64,000 bases of DNA from Mordavella massiliensis (GTDB lineage: Bacteria > Bacillota > Clostridia > Lachnospirales > Lachnospiraceae): contig NZ_JACJKS010000009.1 of the NCBI RefSeq assembly GCF_016901695.1, positions 37,394 to 101,393 on the forward strand. Direction: 5' to 3'. Below the pieces are notes generated by a model, which was given only the letters and a program-made list of their open reading frames with translations, did not search any database and had not been told where the DNA came from. Positions 44,896 through 52,793 of the stretch are shown piece after piece. Every line of letters begins with the position of its first letter. The first letter of the stretch is position 1. A program made the translations under genes and the position numbers.

Positions 44896-46698
44896 CTAGT
44901 TTTCTGCAAAAGGATTTATCCCGACAAGATTAAGCTGTTCCATGTTCTTCTTGCCCTTTATCGAAACGAACTCACTTTTTTCTTTTTCCTGTTCTTCCGT
45001 TCGAAGTCGTATCCCATATCCAGCTACTAATACAGCGTTATCATCCGAGCCCAGTTTAAATCTGCTAAGATAGCGATCTTTATCCGATACCAGCAAATTT
45101 AATTCTTTCAACCTTTTTAAAACACTTTTACAATCCGGGAAACGACACATATCCATAATTTTCTCAAATGTCTCTCTTTTTATATAAAGTATCTTTGTAG
45201 AAACAGTTCCATCATACAGAGTTGTATATCTGCCCTTTTTTACATATCCATTTTTTCTATATATGTCGTCATGGTTCGCCGGTAGGTTTTCGCCAAATTC
45301 TTCTGGATGTTCTGTATAGTAGGCAGTAATAATCTCATGGGCTTTAATTCCAATATCGTATTCCTGCGGATCAATCAGTATCTGTTCAACAAGAAAGTTG
45401 CAGATTTTGTCCGTGTCAAACTTCAAGCCAAATACTTCTTCTGCCATCTCCGCTGTTGCAAGGATGATTCCCATTTTTTTCGCTAATCGCCCAAGAAGAA
45501 CAGTGTCTGAATTTTCTTTTTTATGTTCCTTAAAAATTTCTGTCCAGTACTTACACCGTTCCACAACCTTCTCCGGTTTCTTATTCAAGAGATGCTCCGC
45601 CATTTCAGGAGTCGCCCATCCGTAATTTTCTGTGACTACCTCCTTAATCCTGTCGCTCGATTCTGCCGACTTTGTCCAGATAGCGGACAACTCTAAAACT
45701 CGAACACGAAGCCCGGCATTATTATCTGCCTGGGCAAGCAGACTCGTCTCACTGCTCGTAAATACCACAGAATGAAAACTAACAGATTCTGCCATGCCAA
45801 GCGCTTTTGTCATTCTCGCTCTTTCTTTCCCGTTTGCTATGGAATAAAGGATTTTCGTCGTATCTTTTTTCTTAAGTGTAGAGCCTTCATCTATCCCGAT
45901 GCAGTATCCCGACATCATCCGGTGCATGATACTCAATTCGGTATCTAAAAAAGTCAACAGAAGAGAGTTGTCTGCTGTTACGGGAAGTGCCCCTGTACTT
46001 ACAGCCAAATTGAGCGCGGTCGTTTTGCCAGAACTGCTCAATCCTGTCAGTGCTACGACCAAGTTCTCTGTCGGGAACACCGGATGGACATAGTCAAAGA
46101 CAACTGATGATAACGCCATTACAAGAATAACTTCCAACGGTGAGTTCATAACTTCGGTACGAACCAGCTCTAACCACTTTTCAAGACTTCCTTGGGGTTC
46201 AATTTTTACATCTCCTATGTAAGTCCCTTCCATATCATTTTGGTTAATCAGTTTGTAGGACTTGAAAACCCTCTCCCCATTCAGTATGTCGAACCCTGTC
46301 TTGCTGTACTCATATACCACCGGTGCTATGACTTCCAAGTTTTCCAGACAACGGATTAAGGCTGGGGCGGTCTGTTTGGTTACCTGTGCGCCATACTTTA
46401 CCAGTTCGAGTAGTTTGTACTCTGTCATCAGCTCTCTGGGCATATCGACTTCCGTTTTCACCCCATGTAAGTCTGTAATAACCAAACGCAAGGTTTTTTC
46501 CGCATTTTCCATATTCAGCAGTACCAACTCCACCTTTATTGCCCTACCTAACGGCTGAAACCATGTTGTTGTTCCACTGCCATCCTTATTTTTTTCCGTC
46601 CTCCAACAACCGTATTTCCCTTTTCTAATCCCACACTCAGGGTGTGGGACAAATCCCTCTTTCACATTTACCTGCGTTGATACTATTCTAGCTTTCAT
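44896..46698 (-). CDS. DUF927-type ATPase (replication/primase-helicase-like)
   Basis: 600 aa from the ATG at 46698. DUF927 proteins share a helicase/primase-like P-loop core: Walker A is VALTGLSSSGKTTALNLAVS (about residue 222) and Walker B GYCIGIDEGSTLKKKD (about 270). A sensor-like Ser/Asn segment follows (SVVFTSSETSLLAQADNNAG). The C-terminal 150 residues are probably a winged-helix DNA-binding part. In mobile elements such proteins sit where a replication initiator is expected. It overlaps the upstream 142-aa gene by 11 bases. Confidence 0.85.
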   Translation of the reverse strand: MKARIVSTQVNVKEGFVPHPECGIRKGKYGCWRTEKNKDGSGTTTWFQPLGRAIKVELVLLNMENAEKTLRLVITDLHGVKTEVDMPRELMTEYKLLELVKYGAQVTKQTAPALIRCLENLEVIAPVVYEYSKTGFDILNGERVFKSYKLINQNDMEGTYIGDVKIEPQGSLEKWLELVRTEVMNSPLEVILVMALSSVVFDYVHPVFPTENLVVALTGLSSSGKTTALNLAVSTGALPVTADNSLLLTFLDTELSIMHRMMSGYCIGIDEGSTLKKKDTTKILYSIANGKERARMTKALGMAESVSFHSVVFTSSETSLLAQADNNAGLRVRVLELSAIWTKSAESSDRIKEVVTENYGWATPEMAEHLLNKKPEKVVERCKYWTEIFKEHKKENSDTVLLGRLAKKMGIILATAEMAEEVFGLKFDTDKICNFLVEQILIDPQEYDIGIKAHEIITAYYTEHPEEFGENLPANHDDIYRKNGYVKKGRYTTLYDGTVSTKILYIKRETFEKIMDMCRFPDCKSVLKRLKELNLLVSDKDRYLSRFKLGSDDNAVLVAGYGIRLRTEEQEKEKSEFVSIKGKKNMEQLNLVGINPFAEN

Positions 46699-47116
46699 CA
46701 CCTGCTCCCCCTTTCTCCGGACGAAACATGACTACTGGAACACCATTAACTTCATCCACTACCGGCATATACCATGTAAAGCTAACTTTTTTCTCAAAAG
46801 AGAGTCCCTGCACGCTACTAATCTTACGTACTGCTTCCGCTGAATAAATTGCATATTTCTTGCCGCTCTTTTTGAGAACAAAGCGATTATTCTCGCCAGG
46901 AAGTTTTTTTGCCATTACCAGTGTCTCTTCAATGAACCCCATCTGAAGAGTCAAATCTTCTTCAAGATTGAGGGTTTCCAGAAGTTCTGCTGACAGCATC
47001 AGCCGCTTGCCGTTTTTCTTCGAGCAGATCATTGTGAGTGCCCCTTTTCTTCCACCTCGTTTCTTATTTGATTTGCTTGCCACATCCAGTGGCGTAAATT
47101 TGTCTAAATTCGCCAT
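46688..47116 (-). CDS. 142-aa basic element protein, unrecognised
   Basis: 142 aa. Basic N-terminus (KSNKKRGGRKGALTM), then a beta-rich middle (MLSAELLETLNLEEDLTLQM) and WYMPVVDEVNGVPVVMF near the end. I do not recognise a family; a small DNA-binding or accessory replication factor for the DUF927 ATPase is a reasonable guess because the two overlap. AAGGAGGTC precedes the ATG. A long leader with its own promoter and terminator precedes it. Confidence 0.75.
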   Translation of the reverse strand: MANLDKFTPLDVASKSNKKRGGRKGALTMICSKKNGKRLMLSAELLETLNLEEDLTLQMGFIEETLVMAKKLPGENNRFVLKKSGKKYAIYSAEAVRKISSVQGLSFEKKVSFTWYMPVVDEVNGVPVVMFRPEKGGAGDES

Positions 47117-47456
47117 ACTTTAGACCTCCTTAAAGAAATTTATCAAACAAGAACATCGCCTAGTGGGAACAAAAAAAGGATACCGCAAACAGACTAACGT
47201 CTGTCGTCAGTATCCTCAAGAACCATTTGGTTTTGCCCATGTCTCATAGGGGCTTTCACATTCTATTCACGCAAACTTCCATGTTCACGTATCTTTTGCC
47301 AACAACATGTTGACTTATGTTACTCTACTAACATTCATGCTTCCAGTAAAGTATTCCAAAGCTGACTGATATTTAGGAAACATTATTGATGCTTTCGATA
47401 GGAATATTCTTTATTGATATGAATTGAATTTTACAATACAATGTCGCTATTGTCAA
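47117..47456 (-). promoter_or_regulatory. Long regulated leader: promoter, structured RNA, attenuator
   Basis: TTGACA (47451-47456), 17-base spacer and TAAAAT (47428-47433) start an RNA near 47421. About 300 bases follow before the ATG at 47116, with several tiny frames (for example ATGGAAGTTTGCGTGAATAG, with AGGs absent), short hairpins (GCCC...GGGC, AACCA/TGGTT) and then the intrinsic terminator. This is the layout of attenuation, but I cannot identify the signal. Confidence 0.55.
47171..47216 (-). terminator. Terminator or attenuator in the leader of the 142-aa gene
   Basis: On the minus strand AGGATAC...GTATCCT encloses CAGACgttaGTCTG and is followed by seven T. It lies 55 bases before the gene, inside its own transcript. 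Confidence 0.75.
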
Positions 47457-47467
47457 CCATAATCCCA

Positions 47468-48046
47468 TTATTTTTTCTTAGCTCTGTCATGCCCCTTTGA
47501 TGACAATATTTTCACCTTCCGAAGTTCCCACAGACCACTATATCTCTGCCCGGCAAAGAGCACATGAGTATATGAAAGGTTCGCGTATCTCCCTGCCTTA
47601 TCCACGATCTCATACACCTGTTTTCCAAAAGGCTGTAACAATTCAAGCACTTCCTTTTTTGCCGCCTCCACTTTCTTATTCCCTATGAATGTGCATCCCC
47701 AGCTTATCACGATCGCGTCATATGACGACTGTAACAGTTCTTTTAAATATTCCAAGTTTCTATTGTTGTCTGTAATTTCAGAGGGTTTCAGCTTAGTGCA
47801 TATCCTCGAGAAAAGATTCCAGACTGTTATATCCGAGTACCCCATCATCCCGAAATTATTCAGAAGATAATTTGTAGTGCTGTCAAAGACCTGTATATTA
47901 TCACTAGCCGGATTCATACAAATCACAAGTACTCTTTTCCCTTTCACACCATTGTAGGTCAAATGAAGTTCATATCTGTTCTTCAATTCTTCGTCAAAAA
48001 CTCCTGTCTTCTCTAAAAGTCCTGTCTGTTTTACTGTATTTTCCAT
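47468..48046 (-). CDS. DUF1643 protein
   Basis: 192 aa from the ATG at 48046 after AGGAGGATTACC. Family signs are VLVICMNPASDNIQVFDSTT (MNPS-like) at about residue 40, ITVWNLFSRICTKLKPSEI, and AIVISWGCTFIG, with a Rossmann-like pattern. DUF1643 function is not established; such proteins are common in mobile elements of Gram-positive bacteria. It is the last gene of the leftward accessory block; the 142-aa gene downstream has its own promoter. Confidence 0.85.
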   Translation of the reverse strand: MENTVKQTGLLEKTGVFDEELKNRYELHLTYNGVKGKRVLVICMNPASDNIQVFDSTTNYLLNNFGMMGYSDITVWNLFSRICTKLKPSEITDNNRNLEYLKELLQSSYDAIVISWGCTFIGNKKVEAAKKEVLELLQPFGKQVYEIVDKAGRYANLSYTHVLFAGQRYSGLWELRKVKILSSKGHDRAKKK

Positions 48047-48060
48047 GGTAATCCTCCTAT

Positions 48061-48621
48061 TCAAAGTATGATGTATACAGTGTTCAAAAAATCATAGAAC
48101 ACCTCTGTTTTGTTAAATTGTGCCTCTTCCAGTCCATGAGCCATCCTAACTCTATGCACTTCTGAGAACTCTTTCTTTATACACGTCTCCATTCGTTTCA
48201 GCCATTGAATACGTTGGTCTGAGATCATCTCGCAGTAGACTAGATATTCCAAGCGAAACTTTATACTGTTCGCACACATCCAGTCTCCAACTTTTTTAAG
48301 TACAGCGATATCTGCTGTTGTTGTACTTATCTGGAAATAAGTTTCATCTTCCCCCTCCCTATGGATATATCCCTCTTCATCTCGATAATAATTCAGTCTT
48401 GTATGTTCCGTGTTTCCTTGTTGCTGTGCCTTAACAAGATACTGTCTGTATATGTCCTGCCAAGTTTCCGGCTCTCTGAATATGTAGGCAGTAATCTCAG
48501 TAATCCACTCCCATTTACTTCCAGTATAGTAATCTGGCGGCATATTGATATCCGACAAGTTCAAGAGACTTTCCTGTTCATCCCACCATTCCTCCCGTTC
48601 TAATCTTTCTGCAAATGTCAC
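48061..48621 (-). CDS. Unrecognised 186-aa element protein
   Basis: GTG start at 48621 after AGGAGGTGGGAGA, overlapping the stop of the upstream gene (GTGA). The protein is soluble and rich in Trp, Tyr and Glu (EEWWDEQESLLNLSD; EWITEITAYIFREPETWQDI) with no motif I can place. Position and coupling link it with the 125-aa gene upstream and the DUF1643 gene downstream. Confidence 0.75.
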   Translation of the reverse strand: MTFAERLEREEWWDEQESLLNLSDINMPPDYYTGSKWEWITEITAYIFREPETWQDIYRQYLVKAQQQGNTEHTRLNYYRDEEGYIHREGEDETYFQISTTTADIAVLKKVGDWMCANSIKFRLEYLVYCEMISDQRIQWLKRMETCIKKEFSEVHRVRMAHGLEEAQFNKTEVFYDFLNTVYIIL

Positions 48622-48995
48622 TCTCCCACCTCCTCTATCGTCACTATCTCCACTGCATAGTCTGAGGAACATAGAAAAAGCCGGAACGTAACTGTTATAT
48701 CGTCACGTTCCGGCAAGATTATTTTATCCATGTACTCATATTCATCTGGGTGGAGTTTATGATGGGTCAATACTTTTTCAACTTCATTTTGTACTTCGCT
48801 CCGACCACCCCATATCACCACTACAAAACCTCCAAGATCAGCCTGTAAATCTCTGTCAGCCCCATATGCTTCATTAAGACATTCAACATCAGCCCTAAGC
48901 CGTTTGAACACTTTTTCATCACTCAAAACCTCCGGCATTGAGCAGTTATTTTGAAGTTGATTTAATTTTTCTTCATTCGATACAATACTATACAT
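48618..48995 (-). CDS. Unrecognised 125-aa element protein
   Basis: ATG at 48995. Acidic, with a likely alpha/beta fold (LQADLGGFVVVIWGGRSEVQ; DDITVTFRLFLCSS). No signal peptide or known motif. It overlaps the 36-aa membrane peptide upstream by eight bases and the 186-aa gene downstream by four, so the set is translated as a unit. Confidence 0.72.
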   Translation of the reverse strand: MYSIVSNEEKLNQLQNNCSMPEVLSDEKVFKRLRADVECLNEAYGADRDLQADLGGFVVVIWGGRSEVQNEVEKVLTHHKLHPDEYEYMDKIILPERDDITVTFRLFLCSSDYAVEIVTIEEVGE

Positions 48996-49098
48996 TCTTC
49001 CGTTTCACCTGCCCCCTGTGCTGAATAACTAATTTTATGATAGAAACAGTCATTGTTACTCCGGCAATTATCATTTTTACATCTACATCCTTTTTCAT
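48988..49098 (-). CDS. 36-aa single-helix membrane peptide
   Basis: Too short for most gene finders. GAGGTGGGAAGT precedes the ATG, which overlaps the stop of the 30-aa peptide (ATGA), and its own stop overlaps the start of the 125-aa gene. A helix, MIIAGVTMTVSIIKLVI, is followed by a basic tail (HRGQVKRKNV), so the C-terminus should stay inside. Function unknown. Confidence 0.6.
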   Translation of the reverse strand: MKKDVDVKMIIAGVTMTVSIIKLVIQHRGQVKRKNV

Positions 49099-49187
49099 AC
49101 TTCCCACCTCTCCCACATAAGCATATTTATATATACTACATTAAACAATAGAACCCCTGCACCTATACCTATGATATAAGAACTCAT
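49095..49187 (-). CDS. 30-aa single-helix membrane peptide
   Basis: ATG at 49187 after AGGAGGAGGC, the strongest ribosome-binding site of the block. The peptide is one hydrophobic helix (YIIGIGAGVLLFNVVYI) with a Trp-rich end. First gene after a strong terminator, so a promoter may lie in the short gap, but none is clear. Confidence 0.6.
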   Translation of the reverse strand: MSSYIIGIGAGVLLFNVVYINMLMWERWEV

Positions 49188-49200
49188 TTTGCCTCCTCCT

Positions 49201-49241
49201 AAAAATAGTCCGGGCGCACGACAAAACTGCCGTGCGCCCGG
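49201..49241 (-). terminator. Strong terminator splitting the accessory block
   Basis: CCGGGCGCACG (49210-49220) pairs perfectly over 11 bp with CGTGCGCCCGG (49231-49241); five T follow on the minus strand. Confidence 0.9.
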
Positions 49242-49245
49242 ATAA

Positions 49246-49365
49246 TTAACCTTTTATTCTTTTAGCTTTTCCTTTGAACTCTGGCGGACGTTCATGCATG
49301 ACTATCTTCTTCGCGTTCTTCTGAACCGATTTTCTCCTTAATGCTTTCTTTTCACCAGCATCCAT
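49246..49365 (-). CDS. Possible 39-aa basic peptide
   Basis: An ATG at 49365, inside the end of the 92-aa gene, opens a frame of very basic composition (KKALRRKSVQKNAKKIVMHE) that ends just before the terminator. No good ribosome-binding site; coupling to the overlapping gene would be needed. Weak call. Confidence 0.3.
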   Translation of the reverse strand: MDAGEKKALRRKSVQKNAKKIVMHERPPEFKGKAKRIKG

Positions 49366-49616
49366 ATCACTATACCTGCAATACATACCAGTCCGATTAT
49401 CCACCCCCATACATTCAGTATTCCGAGCAGGATACCCAGCACTACCGCTACAAGAATAGCCGAAACGATCAGATAAAGAACCCAGTCCCAAGCTGAGAAT
49501 ATCAAACGCTTTATAGGGCTTCCCATGCGAATTATATTTTTTTCTGCTTTGTTATACCACTTTATAGCTATTATAATACTAAGGGCAAGCCATATAATGC
49601 CTATCAATGTATACAT
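49338..49616 (-). CDS. 92-aa small membrane protein
   Basis: Two or three hydrophobic helices (LIGIIWLALSIIIAIKWY; VLYLIVSAILVAVVLGILLG; WIIGLVCIAGIVIWML) with short charged loops and a basic end. AGGTAGATAA precedes the ATG. It follows the coiled-coil gene by 20 bases and may be its membrane partner. No family recognised. Confidence 0.72.
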   Translation of the reverse strand: MYTLIGIIWLALSIIIAIKWYNKAEKNIIRMGSPIKRLIFSAWDWVLYLIVSAILVAVVLGILLGILNVWGWIIGLVCIAGIVIWMLVKRKH

Positions 49617-49636
49617 TTATCTACCTATTGCTTTCT

Positions 49637-50200
49637 CTACTTTGTAAGCGCTTCAATCTTTGCATTTTTCTCTTCGTTTGTGATAATTCCCATCTCACAC
49701 TGCTGTTCGATTCTTCTGATTTCCTCAAAGTTGTCTACTTTCTTTCTGGCAACGCTAATCTTGTAATTATATTCATCCTGAGAGATGACATCCATTGCCA
49801 ACGCCCTGTCGAGTTTCGTCTTTTCTTCCTGGAACTCTTCTTCAGCTTTTGCCTTATCTCTGAGAACAGCATTCTGTTTCATACGTTTCTCAAGTTCAAT
49901 CAACTGTGCTTCCAGTTCTTGTTTTCTTGTAAGTTTGGGATCCATCATGGTAAGCAGGTCTGTGACATCCAGTCCTCCCATATCCCCTGTCTCACTGACA
50001 TAATCCACATATTTCTTTCCAATCTGCGCATATGCGGCATTAAGTTCCTGCTCAATTACATTAATCTGCATTTTTATCGCACTTAATTCTGCGTTATCCT
50101 GCGCCGCTACACCAACAGAAGAACCTGCCTTTACTGCTGATGTAGATATGCTGTCTCCTATATTCTGTGCCGTTTTTAAAGCCTTATCAAAAAATCCCAT
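49637..50200 (-). CDS. 187-aa coiled-coil protein with SHOCT-like end
   Basis: ATG at 50200 after AAAGGAAAGTGAAAG. The N-terminus (MGFFDKALKTAQNIGDSIST) is followed by predicted coiled coil (residues 40-130, Glu/Lys/Gln-rich) and two short SHOCT-like segments (DRALAMDVISQDEYNYKISV and QQCEMGIITNEEKNAKIEAL), which are oligomerisation motifs. Similar MGFFDK starts occur in PspA-like and toxic-stress coiled-coil proteins, so a membrane-associated scaffold is possible. It lies between the zinc-ribbon and small-membrane genes. Confidence 0.75.
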   Translation of the reverse strand: MGFFDKALKTAQNIGDSISTSAVKAGSSVGVAAQDNAELSAIKMQINVIEQELNAAYAQIGKKYVDYVSETGDMGGLDVTDLLTMMDPKLTRKQELEAQLIELEKRMKQNAVLRDKAKAEEEFQEEKTKLDRALAMDVISQDEYNYKISVARKKVDNFEEIRRIEQQCEMGIITNEEKNAKIEALTK

Positions 50201-50223
50201 CTCTTTCACTTTCCTTTCGTAAT

Positions 50224-50670
50224 TTAAAATTTAGCTCCACATACCTTACATTTCCATCTTTTTCCAAGATCATCTGCACCAAGTATTCCAAATGCACCTA
50301 TCTTTGCATATTTGCCTACGGTTGAAATCTTCTGTACGCTGTGACTGCCGCAGACTGGGCAGGTCAGATGAAACTGCTCCTGTTCCATCTTCTGGTTCAT
50401 TTCCTGAATTCGCTGTTGCTTCTCTTCCTCAATCTCACGTTTTACTTCTTCCTTCTTTCCGCCAATCTCAGGATCATATGTATCAGATGACTGAATTGCA
50501 GAAATGAAGTTTTGACGCGCATCCTGAGACTTGAAGAAATTACCATTTGGCATCAGGTACTCTGCCGGAACAGGCTGCATAGGCGTTCCACATACTTCAC
50601 AGCTTACGCCTTCATTGCCTTTTAAAGTTACTTTTTTGATGTTTCCACATTTGGCACAATAATAGAACAT
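50224..50670 (-). CDS. 148-aa protein with two zinc ribbons
   Basis: An N-terminal ribbon (YYCAKCGNIKK and SCEVCGTPM), a charged helix, and a C-terminal ribbon (LTCPVCGSHSVQKIS and RWKCKVCGAKF). Each has two CxxC pairs able to bind Zn2+. GAGGTGAGAGAGG precedes the ATG. It begins the leftward block of three element genes. Likely an adaptor or nucleic-acid binder; partner unknown. Confidence 0.78.
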   Translation of the reverse strand: MFYYCAKCGNIKKVTLKGNEGVSCEVCGTPMQPVPAEYLMPNGNFFKSQDARQNFISAIQSSDTYDPEIGGKKEEVKREIEEEKQQRIQEMNQKMEQEQFHLTCPVCGSHSVQKISTVGKYAKIGAFGILGADDLGKRWKCKVCGAKF

Positions 50671-50817
50671 CCTCTCTCACCTCTTTTCTTCTTCATCATT
50701 CTGTATTTTTCTTTTTACATGAGCATATATCTAACCATGTGATAACTATACCATACAACTATCAACCTTACAAGCAGATGAATGATTAATTATAATTAAC
50801 TCACGGAGGTAGGTACT

Positions 50818-51093
50818 ATGCCTAAAAAAGAAAATCCTTTGCGTCAGCTCCCAGTAAATATGGATGACTGCGGCAAAATTCGTATTCGCTTAAAAGATAT
50901 TCTTGAACAACGCAATATTTCTTTAAATCAACTTTCTTTCCGTGCTGAAATGCAAAGAACTCAGCTCCGGAATTATCGGGATAATAAAATTCAACGGCTG
51001 GATATCGACATATTAAGACGGCTTTGCTATGTATTGGAATGTAATCTTACAGATTTGATTGAATATATACCACCAGAAGAGCAGGAAGACTAA
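50818..51093 (+). CDS. Cro/C1-type HTH regulator, 91 aa
   Basis: A compact helix-turn-helix: IRIRLKDILEQRNISLNQLS, then EMQRTQLRNYRDNKIQRLDI, and LRRLCYVLECNLTDLIEYIP at the end. The ATG follows GGAGGTAGG. Divergent from the zinc-ribbon gene with 147 bases between, so it may regulate that block. A terminator follows. Confidence 0.88.
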   Translation: MPKKENPLRQLPVNMDDCGKIRIRLKDILEQRNISLNQLSFRAEMQRTQLRNYRDNKIQRLDIDILRRLCYVLECNLTDLIEYIPPEEQED

Positions 51094-51095
51094 AT

Positions 51096-51126
51096 CAGGG
51101 GGAAGAGCTTACCACTCTTCCCCCTG
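51096..51126. terminator. Bidirectional terminator
   Basis: CAGGGGGAAGAG (51096-51107) pairs perfectly with CTCTTCCCCCTG (51115-51126), between convergent genes. Confidence 0.85.
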
Positions 51127-51130
51127 GTAT

Positions 51131-51484
51131 TTATACGGCATCATCTCCATACAATTTTCTGATTTTTTCATACAGCTCCTCTTTCATACGCTTTTCTTCT
51201 TCTGCTGTCATCTTAGGAAAAGTTATATTTGAAGTCTCATTCTCTATCTCTTCGCCATATCTCTTGGCGTATTTAGGATATCTTTCATGTAATTTAAAAA
51301 AACTAGTATCCGCACCCATCTCTATCAAATGCTCGGACAGACTTTTAAACATTCCGTAATCTACTGGTCTCATTTCTAATAACGCGTCAAACTCTTCATC
51401 TGTTGCATATATACAAATTTTTACAAAATCATTAAAAAGTCTTTTTTGTTTCTCACCCATATCCTGAGCATATTTCTCTACCAT
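51131..51484 (-). CDS. Unrecognised 117-aa element protein
   Basis: Soluble, charged and helical (LFNDFVKICIYATDEEFDAL; MTAEEEKRMKEELYEKIRKL). No motif recognised. It is divergent from the 66-aa HTH gene across 112 bases, which suggests that gene could regulate it. Confidence 0.68.
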   Translation of the reverse strand: MVEKYAQDMGEKQKRLFNDFVKICIYATDEEFDALLEMRPVDYGMFKSLSEHLIEMGADTSFFKLHERYPKYAKRYGEEIENETSNITFPKMTAEEEKRMKEELYEKIRKLYGDDAV

Positions 51485-51596
51485 ATAATCACCCTCTGTC
51501 TATTCACAGTCTACATCATTGTGGATATATCCACAATATTTATTTTTACACTTTCTGGGTACGATACTATCAGAGACTTGAAAGGCGGTGATTGTA

Positions 51597-51797
51597 GTGA
51601 TCGATTATTCTCCATTATGGGAAACTATGCGCGCAAAGAATATCAGCCAATATAAATTACTACAATCCGGCATTGATAATAAGACTTTAGACGCTTTAAA
51701 GAAAAATAAGAATATAACTCTTCTTACTGTTGAAAAACTATGCAGGATTTTAGACTGTACGCCAAATGAAATCGTCAACTTCACAGAAGACTCTTAA
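51597..51797 (+). CDS. Small HTH_26-type regulator, 66 aa
   Basis: GTG at 51597 after AAAGGCGG; a GTG three codons earlier is too close to the site. The fold is a minimal Cro/C1 HTH: SPLWETMRAKNISQYKLLQ, then IDNKTLDALKKNKNITLLTV and EKLCRILDCTPNEIVNF. Such short proteins are usual immunity or copy-control repressors of mobile elements. Confidence 0.85.
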   Translation: MIDYSPLWETMRAKNISQYKLLQSGIDNKTLDALKKNKNITLLTVEKLCRILDCTPNEIVNFTEDS

Positions 51798-51825
51798 GGA
51801 AGCCGGATTATCTCCACTTCCTTTT

Positions 51826-52209
51826 TTATTTTCCGTAAATCCTCTCCACAGTCATGGAGTAAATCGCATATATCCAACTCTTTTCTCCTTTGATTTTTAA
51901 TGTATCCATGTACCACTCCTTTCCTTTTGTCAGCCATGTATTCGTTTCTTCCACAGGAACATCTGTCACATCTTCGCCATCCTTAAGGAGTCGTGGATAA
52001 CAATTCAGAACATCCTCAATCCCTGTCATGTCGTTCTCCACAGGATCAAGCAGTACTGCTACAAAGCCATTCTCTCCCAACTCCTTTACCATGAGGATCG
52101 CCTCGACTCTGTTCAGTATTTCCTGTGGCAGTCTGTACTTCTTACGGAACAGACGGTTTACACTCCTAAGAAGCACCAACTGACTTTTTGTATATATTTT
52201 GATGTACAT
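51826..52209 (-). CDS. Unrecognised 127-aa element protein
   Basis: ATG at 52209 after AAGGAGGTGAGG, an excellent site. Alpha/beta pattern (GENGFVAVLLDPVENDMTGI; WIYAIYSMTVERIYGK). No motif placed. It is the outermost gene of module II, next to repeat 3. About 270 bases between it and the repeat contain an ACAGCAG/CTGCTGT inverted repeat and nothing else I recognise. Confidence 0.7.
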   Translation of the reverse strand: MYIKIYTKSQLVLLRSVNRLFRKKYRLPQEILNRVEAILMVKELGENGFVAVLLDPVENDMTGIEDVLNCYPRLLKDGEDVTDVPVEETNTWLTKGKEWYMDTLKIKGEKSWIYAIYSMTVERIYGK

Positions 52210-52483
52210 TCTTCCTCACCTCCTTCTGCTACATCAAAAACATAATATACGTTTTAAAAATCTACAAAAAAATAACAGCAGGTATCTTTCCAGACACATC
52301 TGCTGTCAATTCTGCAATTAATTTTCACTATCAACTTGGACTATTTATTTTGCTCGCGACGAACTCGCGACGGATTTCGCGCCACATTTTTGTTTCCCGT
52401 CCAATTTTTCTTTTCGCCTTGCTCTGCCTTGTTCTTTTTCTGTCGCAAGCATGGAAACCGCGCAAATCCGCCATTTGTGGCAG

Positions 52484-52580
52484 AAAAAAACCGCCGTCCC
52501 CGCGGCTCGCAATGTCCGCAAAAACAGCGATTTCTAAGTGCGCGATCAGGGGTTCGAACCCTGGACACCCTGATTAAGAG
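52484..52580. repeat. att-like direct repeat 3, inside tRNA-Lys
   Basis: 97 bp, 96 identical to repeat 2. It includes the last 42 bases of the intact tRNA-Lys gene (52539-52580) and 55 bp beyond its 3' end. This is the tRNA-proximal junction. Confidence 0.92.
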
Positions 52581-52611
52581 TCAGGTGCTCTGCCAGCTGA
52601 GCTAATCGCGC
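52539..52611 (-). tRNA. tRNA-Lys(CTT)
   Basis: 73-nt cloverleaf: acceptor GCGCGAT/ATCGCGC-type pairing, anticodon loop CTCTTAA giving CTT, T-arm CAGGGTTCGAACCCCTG. CCA is not encoded. Integration kept the gene whole, since the element restores its 3' end. Confidence 0.95.
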
Positions 52612-52793
52612 ATCTATCTGTTTTGTCGAGGTTTTCCTCAACGCAAGTGATATTATATAACAGTTCCGGACAGAATGCAAGCAGTTTTTTTCATTTTTTG
52701 TACAGGTGTTTCCTCTCTCCCTGCGCGCATGGTTTTCCCCTCCCCTGCATACGTATAAGTAACACACCCTGTGCACCGGAGAGATCCCTTCGT

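Larger units (their letters stand above)
43185..52580. mobile_element. Module II: integrative element in tRNA-Lys(CTT)
   Basis: About 9.4 kb between direct repeats 2 and 3. It carries a tyrosine integrase next to repeat 2, a DUF927 ATPase, small HTH regulators and a leftward accessory block. Its base composition is visibly more AT-rich than the backbone, and no relaxase, type IV secretion or phage structural gene is seen. That fits a small mobilizable or satellite-type island rather than a self-transmissible ICE or a prophage. Confidence 0.85.

Noticed and set aside
52341..52568. Short frames overlapping tRNA-Lys and the att-like repeats
   Set aside because: They translate tRNA sequence and the repeat; similar frames appear at all three repeats for that reason.
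39711..52580. CRISPR array from repeated sequences in this region
   Set aside because: The three repeats are about 97 bp, 3-9 kb apart and end in tRNA sequence; no short spacer array or cas gene is present.
43185..52580. Prophage
   Set aside because: No capsid, terminase, portal, tail or lysis genes; the island has only an integrase, a DUF927 ATPase and small genes.
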